Below the pieces are notes generated by a model. The model ran no database searches, was not told the origin of the DNA, and was given only the letters and a program-made list of their open reading frames with translations. Below, piece after piece: positions 26,191-34,204 of a DNA stretch of 64,000 nt; within the stretch, counting starts at the first letter, position 1; each line of letters begins with the position of its first letter. Both the position numbers and the translations under genes were made by a program. The stretch is from Riemerella anatipestifer_E (GTDB taxonomy: Bacteria; Bacteroidota; Bacteroidia; Flavobacteriales; Weeksellaceae). Location of the stretch: positions 31,344 through 95,343 of the forward strand of contig NZ_LEKU01000010.1 of NCBI RefSeq assembly GCF_009932355.1. Direction: 5' to 3'.

Positions 26191-27579
26191 ATGAGTGTTT
26201 TAATTACTATATTTATCACAGCAGTTATTGCTTTGTTTACGGGTGTTTTTAATCAGGGTAAATATGCTAGGTATGTAGGAATTCTTGGTTTGGGAATTGC
26301 GTTATATGTTAGTTTCCTTCCTGATTGTACTTTTTTTGAAAAATACAATGCGATGTTTAGCTATAGTGCTAATACAGCATTATTTACCAAAATATCTTTG
26401 GTGGTAACTCTTTTATTATTTTTTATTGCAGGTTTTGCATTTAGTAATCATAGAAGTCACCAGTCGGAGCTTTATGCTTTAATGCTATTTTCTCTTTGTG
26501 GAGGTATTATTTTGTTTGGATTCCAAAATATGGTTACTCTATTTTTAGGGATAGAGATACTGTCTATACCGCTTTATGTTATGGCAGGAAGTGCTAAAAC
26601 CAACCTTCGTTCTGTAGAAGCGTCTATGAAATACTTTTTGATGGGTGCTTTTGCTACGGGCTTTTTGCTTTTCGGTATCGCTTTGATTTATGGTAGTACA
26701 GGTAGTTTTGATTTAGCAACTATCCACCTTTTTAGAGGAGCACACGGAGCTACAAGCAAAATGTTTTTATTAGGAATTGTAATGATGTTGGTGGCTATGG
26801 CATTTAAAGTATCTTTAGCACCATTCCATATGTGGAGTCCAGATGTATATCAAGGAGCACCGTCTCTTATTACAGGCTTTATGGCATCAGTGGTTAAGAT
26901 AGCAGGATTTTATGCGTTTTTCAAAGTGATGACTTTAGCATTTATCGGAGGTTTTTCTATGTGGATTAACATCGTGGCTGTGCTTATTATATTAACGCTC
27001 ATCTTGTCTAATATTATGGGATTGGCACAAACCAATGCGAAGAGAATGTTGGCTTACTCTAGTGTTTCTCATGCAGGGTATATTGCACTAATTTTTTTCG
27101 GGTTTAATAGCCTTTCTGTATATAATTTAGCTTTCTATCTATTTGCTTATTCTTTAGCAACAGTTGGGGTGTTTATGTGCTTGATATGGGTAGAAAAAAT
27201 TAAAAGAGAAACTTCTTTTGAAGCATTTAACGGTTTGGCAAAAACAGAACCTTTATTAGCTATTGTAGCTTCTGTATCTTTATTGTCAATGGCTGGTATT
27301 CCGCTTACGGCAGGGTTTATAGGTAAATTTAATGTTTTTAGTCAAGCTATTTCAGGTAACGCTACTGTACTGGTAATTGTAGCTATCTTGGGTTCTGCCT
27401 TGAGTATCGCTTATTATTTAAGATTGATTATAGCGATGTTCTTTTATCAAGAAAGTACATTTAAAACTAGTGAAAAGGTAAGTATTACTTATAACATTAT
27501 GGCGGTGGTGCTTGTATTGTTATTGGTAGCGATGGGAGTGTATCCAGATTTATTTGCTATGCAATTTGGACTTTATTAA
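26191..27579 (+). CDS. nuoN: NADH-quinone oxidoreductase subunit N
   Basis: The 462-residue antiporter-like subunit has FLGIEILSIPLYVMAGS, KVSLAPFHMWSPDVYQGAP, and the lysine-bearing helix around RMLAYSSVSHAGYIAL. It is the last gene of the operon; a strong terminator follows. Confidence 0.97.
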   Translation: MSVLITIFITAVIALFTGVFNQGKYARYVGILGLGIALYVSFLPDCTFFEKYNAMFSYSANTALFTKISLVVTLLLFFIAGFAFSNHRSHQSELYALMLFSLCGGIILFGFQNMVTLFLGIEILSIPLYVMAGSAKTNLRSVEASMKYFLMGAFATGFLLFGIALIYGSTGSFDLATIHLFRGAHGATSKMFLLGIVMMLVAMAFKVSLAPFHMWSPDVYQGAPSLITGFMASVVKIAGFYAFFKVMTLAFIGGFSMWINIVAVLIILTLILSNIMGLAQTNAKRMLAYSSVSHAGYIALIFFGFNSLSVYNLAFYLFAYSLATVGVFMCLIWVEKIKRETSFEAFNGLAKTEPLLAIVASVSLLSMAGIPLTAGFIGKFNVFSQAISGNATVLVIVAILGSALSIAYYLRLIIAMFFYQESTFKTSEKVSITYNIMAVVLVLLLVAMGVYPDLFAMQFGLY

Positions 27580-27614
27580 GAAAATAAAATAAGAATCAAT
27601 CAGTTGATATAGAG

Positions 27615-27646
27615 AGCATAAACTTTTCGGAGTTTATGCTTTTTTA
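27615..27646 (+). terminator. Rho-independent terminator of the nuo operon
   Basis: A perfect 10-bp stem (27615-27624 with 27631-27640) with a TTTCGG loop is followed by a run of T. Confidence 0.9.
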
Positions 27647-27729
27647 TTGGTGTTTATTAGGATAGTAAAGCTAACAATAGGTTTGTAAGAAATTTATATT
27701 TATTTTTGATAAATATTAAAACATTTAAA

Positions 27730-28227
27730 ATGGCAAAACTAACATTAAAAGGTAATGAAATTAGTAGTGTAGGAGAACTTCCTAAACTAGGAGAAACAAT
27801 AAAAGACTTTAATCTAGTAGCTTCAGATTTAAGCGAAAAAACTAAAAATGACTTCTCAGGAAAAAGAAAAGTACTTAATATTTTCCCAAGTATAGACACG
27901 GGAGTATGTGCCGCTTCAGCGAGAAAATTTAATGAAGAAGCATCTAAGTTAGATAATACGATAGTGATAAATATCTCTAGAGATTTACCATTTGCATTAG
28001 GGCGTTTTTGTGCTGCGGAAGGTTTAAATAATGTGGAAACACTATCTGATTTCAGAAGTAATTTTGGGGAAGAATTTGGTGTTACTTTAGTAGATTCACC
28101 ACTTAAAGGATTGTTGAGTAGAGCGGTTGTTATCACTGATGAAAATGATAAAGTGATTTACACAGAACAAGTATCCGAAATTACTAACGAGCCTAACTAC
28201 GAAGCCGCTTTAGCGAGCTTAAAATAA
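27730..28227 (+). CDS. tpx: Thiol peroxidase (2-Cys, Tpx type)
   Basis: The protein is 165 residues from the ATG at 27730; an in-frame ATG at 27706 is less likely. The peroxidatic Cys60 is in FPSIDTGVCAASARKF, and the resolving Cys94 is in DLPFALGRFCAAEG. Both motifs are standard for Tpx, which reduces hydrogen peroxide and alkyl hydroperoxides using thioredoxin. Length is normal for the family. It is monocistronic or nearly so: a terminator follows 14 bases after the stop. Confidence 0.95.
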   Translation: MAKLTLKGNEISSVGELPKLGETIKDFNLVASDLSEKTKNDFSGKRKVLNIFPSIDTGVCAASARKFNEEASKLDNTIVINISRDLPFALGRFCAAEGLNNVETLSDFRSNFGEEFGVTLVDSPLKGLLSRAVVITDENDKVIYTEQVSEITNEPNYEAALASLK

Positions 28228-28240
28228 ATTATTTTAGAGG

Positions 28241-28269
28241 GGGAGAACCTGCATTAGTTCTCCCTTTTT
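28241..28269 (+). terminator. Rho-independent terminator after tpx
   Basis: The stem GGGAGAAC/GTTCTCCC (28241-28248 with 28257-28264) is followed by TTTTT. The next gene starts only 14 bases later, so its transcript may depend on read-through. Confidence 0.8.
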
Positions 28270-28282
28270 GTATTTTGATGAG

Positions 28283-28927
28283 ATGAAAAAAGCAGTAGTT
28301 ATTGGTGGGACGGGAGCTACAGGTAAGGCTCTATTACATACACTTTCTAATGATTTGTCGTATCAGTCGGTGGTGGCATTATCTAGGAGAGACAGCACTT
28401 CGTTATTACCAAAAGTGGAGGTTTGTAAAGTAGATTTTAATCATTTAGAACAAAGTTCGGCTATTATCAGCGGAGATGTTGCATTTTCTTGTTTAGGAAC
28501 TACGCTTAAAGACGCTGGGAGTCAAGACGCTCAGTGGCGTGTGGATTATGATTACCAATACACATTTGCTAAAATAGCCAAAGAAAACGGAGTTTCTACA
28601 TTGGTTTTAATTTCTTCTATGGGAGCAGATAAAAAGTCGCCAATTTTCTATTCTAAAATGAAGGGTAAACTAGAGGAGGCAATTACAGAACTTAATTTCC
28701 CTAACCTTATTATTTTAAGACCAAGTTTACTTATACGCCCTGAAACCAAGAGATTGGGAGAGCGTATTTCACTACCTATATTAAATACTTTTAATAAAAT
28801 AGGATTGCTGAAAAAATATCAACCTATATCAGTGGAAGATTTAAGTAAAGCAATGGTAAAATCGGTGGAAAGGTACAAAACAGGCACTCATATTTTAGAA
28901 CTAAAACAAATTTTGGAATTGGTTTAA
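28283..28927 (+). CDS. NAD(P)-binding Rossmann-fold protein (HTATIP2/atypical SDR-like)
   Basis: The protein is 214 residues from the ATG at 28283. It opens with the dinucleotide-binding strand and loop AVVIGGTGATGKALL, and later has AFSCLGTTLKDAGS, LVLISSMGADKKSPIFYSKMKGKLE (SDR-like Tyr/Lys region) and LIILRPSLLIRP. This pattern is that of atypical short-chain dehydrogenases such as HTATIP2/YbjT. Substrate is unknown. The dnaJ-type gene starts 2 bases after its stop, so the two are probably translated together. Confidence 0.82.
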   Translation: MKKAVVIGGTGATGKALLHTLSNDLSYQSVVALSRRDSTSLLPKVEVCKVDFNHLEQSSAIISGDVAFSCLGTTLKDAGSQDAQWRVDYDYQYTFAKIAKENGVSTLVLISSMGADKKSPIFYSKMKGKLEEAITELNFPNLIILRPSLLIRPETKRLGERISLPILNTFNKIGLLKKYQPISVEDLSKAMVKSVERYKTGTHILELKQILELV

Positions 28928-28928
28928 G

Positions 28929-29555
28929 GTGAAGAATTACTATTATTTTTTAGGAATTTCGGAAGAGGCTACATCGGAAGACATCAAGAAGGCTTACCGA
29001 AAATTATCACTTAAATATCACCCTGATAAAAACGAAAACGATTCATTTTTTGTGGAGCGTTTCAGAGAAGTTCAGGAGGCTTACGAGGTGCTTATCAACT
29101 CAAGTAGTAGAAGTTTATACGACCAAAAACTAGCACAAATACAACAAAACATTAAATCCGACCAGCCGCCTTACATCAAGACTTTCCACGCGAATAAACT
29201 TCGAGTGAAAAAAGGCGAAGAAATTATCCTAAATTGGCAGACACAAAACGCCGATGTAATAAAAATAATCCCTTTTGGTCTAGTAAAAAACTATGGAGAA
29301 AAAAAGGTGAAAATCACACAATTTGATACCAACGGAGAGTGCCGAATTTTACTGAATGCTACCAATACACTATTGCAAAAAACCGTTGCCAAAGGCATCA
29401 CCATAAAAGAAATACAGGAAGTGGAAACCCCTCTCTCTGAAACTCATTTTACCAATACAAAACAGCAATCAAACATTGCCAACCGACCTAGTAAACTTCC
29501 ATATATCCTAGCTCTATTGTTGGTGATACTACTTTTATTTTGGCTTTTTCGTTAA
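28929..29555 (+). CDS. Membrane-anchored DnaJ-domain protein
   Basis: The 208-residue protein starts with GTG, immediately after the preceding stop. The J domain spans residues 1-66 with the HPD motif at 31-33 (KYHPDKNEND). The middle (about 80-165) has a beta-rich Ig-like pattern (HANKLRVKKGEEIILNW...). A single C-terminal transmembrane helix (LPYILALLLVILLLFWLF) ends the protein. There is no zinc-finger or substrate domain of classical DnaJ, so it is a specialised J-protein that would recruit Hsp70 (DnaK) to a membrane. The Ig-like reading is by pattern only. Its last 4 bases overlap the convergent Cys-rich ORF. Confidence 0.8.
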   Translation: MKNYYYFLGISEEATSEDIKKAYRKLSLKYHPDKNENDSFFVERFREVQEAYEVLINSSSRSLYDQKLAQIQQNIKSDQPPYIKTFHANKLRVKKGEEIILNWQTQNADVIKIIPFGLVKNYGEKKVKITQFDTNGECRILLNATNTLLQKTVAKGITIKEIQEVETPLSETHFTNTKQQSNIANRPSKLPYILALLLVILLLFWLFR

Positions 29556-29704
29556 GCCATTTTCAATCTGCCAGGGCATTTTTTGCACCTTTTGCCCTTT
29601 TTAAACTTTTTACAACATTTCTTTTTGCTGCAAAACATCTCTTGTTCAGCCGAAAACGCTGGCGTAAGTACAGGTACTTTAAAAGGAATTACTGCTGTAT
29701 TCAT
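29552..29704 (-). CDS. Small Cys/Lys-rich protein (50 aa), previously too short to be called
   Basis: On the minus strand an ATG at 29704 opens a 50-codon frame ending with TAA at 29554-29552. The product starts MNTAVIPFKVPVLTPAFSAE and continues with five cysteines in a C-x4-CC-x8-C-x2-C arrangement (Cys25, 30, 31, 40, 43) among many lysines and arginines. A well-formed promoter (TTTG-N19-TATATTTG, 29709-29739) lies directly upstream, so the mRNA would be nearly leaderless. The cysteine pattern suggests metal binding; this is inference. The plus-strand frame at 29540-29722 looks like its shadow. It is convergent with, and overlaps by 4 bases, the DnaJ-type gene. Confidence 0.6.
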   Translation of the reverse strand: MNTAVIPFKVPVLTPAFSAEQEMFCSKKKCCKKFKKGKRCKKCPGRLKMA

Positions 29705-29708
29705 GTTG

Positions 29709-29739
29709 CAAATATAATCTAATTTGGATTAAATACAAA
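29709..29739 (-). promoter_or_regulatory. Bacteroidota promoter of the Cys-rich small gene
   Basis: On the minus strand, TTTG (29739-29736) is separated by exactly 19 bases from TATATTTG (29716-29709), matching the sigma-ABfr consensus TTTG-N19-TAnnTTTG. The -7 box ends 4 bases before the ATG. Confidence 0.65.
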
Positions 29740-29782
29740 TAAAAATAAACTCATCAATTAGCTGATATTTATCAGATTTTAT

Positions 29783-29887
29783 TTAGGAGCTATTTCCCGC
29801 TATCCGCTCATACTCCTCGCTCAGAGGCTCCGCTTCACTCTGCCTCTTCACTGTGGGGTATCTGCTTCTATCGGGGCTATTAGCACG
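29783..29887. repeat. GC-rich intergenic repeat-like element
   Basis: Within an AT-rich spacer of about 255 bp before gcvP lies a much more GC-rich stretch. It begins TTAGGAGCTATTTCCCGCT, ends ATCGGGGCTAT, and contains a small hairpin (AGAGGC 29823-29828 with GCCTCT 29842-29847). The ends resemble, from memory, a widespread flavobacterial intergenic repeat; no second copy is visible in this window. No reading frame of note. Its function is unknown. Confidence 0.5.
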
Positions 29888-29926
29888 GTGCAAATACAAA
29901 ATATTGGTACATAAGCACACAAAATC

Positions 29927-29958
29927 TTTGTATAGAAAACCAAAAAGTAATAAATTTA
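29927..29958 (+). promoter_or_regulatory. Candidate promoter of gcvP
   Basis: TTTG (29927-29930), a 20-base spacer and TAAATTTA (29951-29958) approximate the Bacteroidota consensus, with the last base of the -7 box off. The gcvP ATG is at 29995. No glycine riboswitch-like structure was recognised in the leader. Confidence 0.45.
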
Positions 29959-29994
29959 CGCTCTGTAATCTAATAAAAAAACAATAGAAAATTT

Positions 29995-32853
29995 ATGAAT
30001 ACACAAGCCTTTGTTAATCGTCACATTAGTCTTAACGAGCAAGACACACAGGCGATGCTTTCCAAGATAGGAGTATCTTCAATAGAGGAGCTCATTTCTC
30101 AAACCATACCAGCGGATATTAGAACGGACAAAGATTTAAGCATTTCAGAACCCTTATCGGAGTACGAAATGCTTTCTCATTCTAAGGAGTTAGCCTCTAA
30201 GAATTATCTTTTTGATAATTACATTGGGTTTGGTTATCACAATGTTATACTACCATCGGTAATTCAGAGAAATATTTTAGAAAATCCTAGTTGGTACACG
30301 GCTTATACTCCATATCAGGCAGAGATAGCACAAGGTAGGCTAGAAGCACTACTTAACTTCCAAACAGTGGTATCTTCATTAACGGGCTTCCCTTTAGCTA
30401 ATGCCTCTTTATTAGATGAAGGTACAGCAGCGGCAGAGGCTATGCATATGTTCTTTGAAAACCGAACTAGAGAGCAGAAAAAAGCAGAAGCTAATCGTTT
30501 TTTTGTGTCAGAGTTGGTGTTACCGCAGACGGTAGCTGTACTTCAAACTAAAGCAGATGGACTAGGGATAGAAATCGTAGTAGGTTGCCACGAGAAAGAA
30601 AATCTAAACGAAGGCTTTTTTGGTGTGCTACTTCAGTATCCAGGTAAAAACGGAGTGGTATTAGACTATACAGACTCTATTGCTAAGTATAAAGAAAACA
30701 ATCTACAAGTAGCGGTGGCTTGTGACCCAATGGCATTGGTTAAGCTGAAATCTCCTGCCTCTATGGGTGCGGATTGTGCGGTAGGTACGACACAGAGATT
30801 TGGTATTCCTATGGGATATGGTGGTCCACACGCAGCATTTTTTGCTTGTCAAGAATCTTACAAGAGAGATATACCTGGTAGAATTATAGGGGTTTCTCAA
30901 GATATGTACGGTAAGAGAGCGTTAAGAATGGCGTTACAGACTAGAGAACAACATATCAAAAGAGAAAAAGCGACTTCTAACATCTGTACAGCACAGGTTC
31001 TTTTGGCGGTAATGGCAGGAATGTACTGTGTGTATCACGGACCTAAAGGTCTAGAGTTTATTGCAGATCAAATTCATTATAAAGCGAATGCACTTGCGGA
31101 GTCTTTAAAGATGTTAGGTTATCAAGTAGTAGAAGAAGCAAGTTTTGATACTGTTAAAATAGCATTGTCAGAGGAAGAAAAACTCAACTTGATGATGCTA
31201 ATGAGAGGTCAGAGTATCAACCTAAACTACTTTACCGAAGGCATCGTAAGTATAGCACTCAATGAGGCTTGTACTGAAGATAAGTTACAAAAATTATTAG
31301 ATGCTTTTGCAAACTTTAAAGCGAAGCAAAGTTTCAAAATCAATATAAAAGAAGCGTGTACTTTACCTAAAGACTTATTAAGAACAGACGAAATCTTGAA
31401 AGATGAAGTCTTCAATAAGTACCATACAGAAACAGAGCTGATGCGTTATATCAAGAGATTAGAGAGAAAGGATTTATCTCTAACTCACTCTATGATTTCG
31501 CTAGGTTCTTGTACAATGAAACTGAATGCTGCTACTGAAATGTTACCATTATCTTGGGCAGAATGGGGTAGTGTTCACCCATTTGTACCTACGGAACAAG
31601 CAGGAGGTTATCAGTTATTGATTAAAGAATTAGAAAAAGATTTAGCAGAAATTACAGGTTTTGCAGGAACTTCTTTACAGCCTAACTCTGGAGCTCAAGG
31701 CGAGTATGCGGGGCTTATGGTCATTCGTGAATATCACAAATCTAGAGGAGAGGGGCATAGAAATATCGTGTTAATTCCTCAGTCTGCTCACGGTACCAAC
31801 CCAGCATCGGCAGTAATGGCAGGTATGAAAGTGGTTGTAGTGAAAAACCTAGAGAACGGAGAAATAGATTTTGAAGACTTTAAAGCTAAGGCAGAAGAAC
31901 ACCGCGAAAACCTTTCTGCGGTAATGATTACTTATCCTTCTACTTATGGTTTCTTTGACGCTAACATCAGACAAATTACCAGTTTAGTACACCAATATGG
32001 AGGACAAGTTTATATGGATGGGGCAAATATGAATGCTCAAGTAGGCTTTACAAGTCCTGGGCTTATTGGAGCAGATGTGTGCCATCTTAACCTTCATAAA
32101 ACATTTGCAATTCCTCACGGTGGAGGAGGTCCAGGGGTAGGACCTATCTGTGTAGCAGAACATTTGGTTCCGTTTTTACCGTCTAATCCTAACATAGGGG
32201 TAGGTGGTTCACAGGCAATTCAGGCAATTTCTTCTGCACCTTATGGGTCGTCATTAGTGCTTAATATCTCGTATGCTTATATCAAGATGTTGGGAGCTCA
32301 AGGTCTTAAAAAGGCTACGGAACACGCCATACTTAATGCCAACTATCTAAAAGATGTTCTAAAGGAACATTTCCCTATTCTTTATACTAATGCTCAGGGC
32401 AGAGTAGCACATGAGTGTATTGTGGACTTCCGCCAGTTTAAGACACTAGGTATAGAAGTAGCCGATGTTGCTAAACGATTGATGGACTACGGTTTCCATG
32501 CACCTACGGTAAGTTTCCCTGTGGCAGGTACGCTGATGATAGAGCCAACCGAATCTGAAAGTAAGGCTGAACTAGACCGTTTTGCAGAAGCTCTTATTTC
32601 TATTAAGAAAGAGATAGAAGAAATAGCTAACGGACAAGCTGATGCTCAAAATAATGTGCTTAAAAATGCACCACACACAGAGCAAGTGGTACTTTCTGAC
32701 TCTTGGGACAAACCTTACTCTAGAGAGAAAGCAGCTTATCCTTTAGATTGGGTACGAGAGCATAAATTCTTTGCATCTGTATCTAGAGTAGATGAGGCTT
32801 ATGGAGACAGAAACTTAGTGTGTACTTGTGCACCTATAGAGAACTATATGTAA
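29995..32853 (+). CDS. gcvP: Glycine dehydrogenase (decarboxylating), P-protein
   Basis: At 952 residues this is the full-length, single-chain P-protein of the glycine cleavage system, not the split GcvPA/PB form. The pyridoxal phosphate lysine is Lys702 in HLNLHKTF, followed by the glycine-rich loop IPHGGGGPGVGP. LGSCTMKLNA and QPNSGAQGEYAGL are further family signatures. It releases CO2 from glycine and transfers the aminomethyl group to the lipoyl H-protein. gcvH and gcvT are not in this window. Confidence 0.97.
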   Translation: MNTQAFVNRHISLNEQDTQAMLSKIGVSSIEELISQTIPADIRTDKDLSISEPLSEYEMLSHSKELASKNYLFDNYIGFGYHNVILPSVIQRNILENPSWYTAYTPYQAEIAQGRLEALLNFQTVVSSLTGFPLANASLLDEGTAAAEAMHMFFENRTREQKKAEANRFFVSELVLPQTVAVLQTKADGLGIEIVVGCHEKENLNEGFFGVLLQYPGKNGVVLDYTDSIAKYKENNLQVAVACDPMALVKLKSPASMGADCAVGTTQRFGIPMGYGGPHAAFFACQESYKRDIPGRIIGVSQDMYGKRALRMALQTREQHIKREKATSNICTAQVLLAVMAGMYCVYHGPKGLEFIADQIHYKANALAESLKMLGYQVVEEASFDTVKIALSEEEKLNLMMLMRGQSINLNYFTEGIVSIALNEACTEDKLQKLLDAFANFKAKQSFKINIKEACTLPKDLLRTDEILKDEVFNKYHTETELMRYIKRLERKDLSLTHSMISLGSCTMKLNAATEMLPLSWAEWGSVHPFVPTEQAGGYQLLIKELEKDLAEITGFAGTSLQPNSGAQGEYAGLMVIREYHKSRGEGHRNIVLIPQSAHGTNPASAVMAGMKVVVVKNLENGEIDFEDFKAKAEEHRENLSAVMITYPSTYGFFDANIRQITSLVHQYGGQVYMDGANMNAQVGFTSPGLIGADVCHLNLHKTFAIPHGGGGPGVGPICVAEHLVPFLPSNPNIGVGGSQAIQAISSAPYGSSLVLNISYAYIKMLGAQGLKKATEHAILNANYLKDVLKEHFPILYTNAQGRVAHECIVDFRQFKTLGIEVADVAKRLMDYGFHAPTVSFPVAGTLMIEPTESESKAELDRFAEALISIKKEIEEIANGQADAQNNVLKNAPHTEQVVLSDSWDKPYSREKAAYPLDWVREHKFFASVSRVDEAYGDRNLVCTCAPIENYM

Positions 32854-32892
32854 AGATTACTTTTTCTACAAATAAACAGTACAATAAAAAAA

Positions 32893-32922
32893 ACTACCTC
32901 CTTTTATGGGGGTAGTCTTTTT
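32893..32922 (+). terminator. Rho-independent terminator after gcvP
   Basis: A 9-bp stem (ACTACCTCC 32893-32901 with GGGGGTAGT 32908-32916, one G-U pair) is followed by CTTTTTTG. Confidence 0.8.
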
Positions 32923-32969
32923 TGTGCTTTTATTTAGAGGTAGGTAGAAGAAAAATCTTATGCTAAAAC

Positions 32970-33000
32970 TTGCACACTTCCGCAAAAGGTTATAAGTTTG
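32970..33000 (+). promoter_or_regulatory. Candidate promoter upstream of the AC repeat
   Basis: TTGC (32970-32973), a 19-base spacer and TAAGTTTG (32993-33000) approximate the Bacteroidota consensus. A transcript from here would include the AC microsatellite and the hairpins before the surface-protein genes. Confidence 0.4.
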
Positions 33001-33087
33001 CTTCATATTTATGCGATACACTATCAGCAACATACAAAAAAGTGAAAAAAACTTACACAAAAATTTGGTAGTTCCAAATAATTGTGT

Positions 33088-33130
<43 letters not shown>

Positions 33131-33266
33131 TAATTACCTGCGTATGTGTCGTATTATCTAGAAAATTCTTTAGACTTTTATCGTTAAAACAAAGTATCAT
33201 TCCGCCAACTTTTGTTGGGGGCTTTTGGCGTTTATCTTATTCTAAATTTAGCTTTCATAAATATAT

Positions 33267-33324
33267 GCTAAAAGCACCATTGTTTTGTCTAATAACATGG
33301 TCGTTCTTGTTAGGTGCTTTTAGT
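33267..33324 (+). promoter_or_regulatory. Hairpin in putative leader RNA
   Basis: GCTAAAAGCACC (33267-33278) pairs with GGTGCTTTTAGT (33313-33324), 12 bp with one G-U, around a 34-base loop. It precedes the terminator-like hairpin at 33361, so the two may belong to one structured leader or small RNA. An ATG at 33265 opens a hydrophobic frame through both structures; I do not call it as a gene. Confidence 0.45.
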
Positions 33325-33360
33325 GTTCAGGGAGAGAGTTTTCGCTTTCTTTCTGTTTTA

Positions 33361-33408
33361 GCCTTTCCTCTCATTTTGTGTGTGTTTAGAGGGGGAAGGC
33401 GTTTTTTT
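33361..33408 (+). terminator. Terminator-like hairpin upstream of surface-protein genes
   Basis: GCCTTTCCTCT (33361-33371) pairs imperfectly with AGAGGGGGAAGGC (33388-33400) and is followed by G and seven T. It is about 110 bp before the surface-protein ATG. It could end a short RNA starting near 33005, or act as an attenuator. Confidence 0.55.
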
Positions 33409-33515
33409 ATATCAGAGCTTAGAGGTAAGATATTAGAACCTAGTATCACCTCAACCCTTAAGTCTAAAATCCAAAATCTATAATCTAAATATCAACAATT
33501 TTAAAATTAAATATT

Positions 33516-34169
33516 ATGACAACAAAAACGACAAAATTGAGTGTATTCGCCTTTTTAGGTTTAGGCTTTGTAGCCTATGGACAGTACGATGGTAAAGTGG
33601 GTATTAACGAACCACAACCTAAAGCTACTTTAGAAATAACTCCTAATACGGCTAACAAGTCGACTACAGCCTCTACAGTAGAAGGTATTTTAATACCTCG
33701 AGTTAGCCGTCTAAGAGCTGCTAATATGGGAACAGGTGTTACAGAATCTACACTACTTTATATTGACTCTGTGTCTGATGGTACTGCTTCGGGAACAACG
33801 GTTAATGTAGATGCTACGGGTTTTTACTTCTTTAAAGGAGGTGTTTGGGTTAAAATGGGTGCAGGAGCAACAGGAGCAGTTACTTTGCAGTCACTTACAG
33901 GAGGGATTAGAAAAGTAGTTCAAGCTAATGATACAGAATGGAAAAAAGAGGGTACTTTTTGTTTAATCCAAACTACTACAGCAACTATTGATATGCCTAA
34001 CCCCTCCAGCTATGCAGGGAAGATTTTATCTGTAAATAATCAATCAGGAACACAGTTAAATTATGGTGGAAGTTATCAGCCAATTAGTGCTACCACATTA
34101 GATGGAGGTAAAGGGCATATTTTAATGTCAGATGGTTCAGCGTGGTATGTAATAGGAGGAAGTTACTAG
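33516..34169 (+). CDS. Secreted surface-associated protein, first of a pair
   Basis: The 217-residue protein has a signal peptide (MTTKTTKLSVFAFLGLGFVAYGQ) followed at once by KVGINEPQPKATLEI, the short beta motif that opens many secreted Bacteroidota proteins with tail-fibre-like organisation. The middle has GILIPRVSRLRAANM and GFYFFKGGVWVKMG, and the C-terminus is Gly/Ser-rich and ends AWYVIGGSY. It has no coiled coil, unlike the next protein, whose gene starts 35 bases downstream. The two probably form one operon. Function unknown. Confidence 0.75.
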   Translation: MTTKTTKLSVFAFLGLGFVAYGQYDGKVGINEPQPKATLEITPNTANKSTTASTVEGILIPRVSRLRAANMGTGVTESTLLYIDSVSDGTASGTTVNVDATGFYFFKGGVWVKMGAGATGAVTLQSLTGGIRKVVQANDTEWKKEGTFCLIQTTTATIDMPNPSSYAGKILSVNNQSGTQLNYGGSYQPISATTLDGGKGHILMSDGSAWYVIGGSY

Positions 34170-34204
34170 TATAAATAAGAGAACTAAAAACAAAAAGAAA
34201 AACA

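Noticed and set aside
29540..29722. Plus-strand 60-residue open frame after the dnaJ-type gene
   Set aside because: It is the antisense of the better supported Cys-rich minus-strand gene and overlaps the dnaJ end in another frame.
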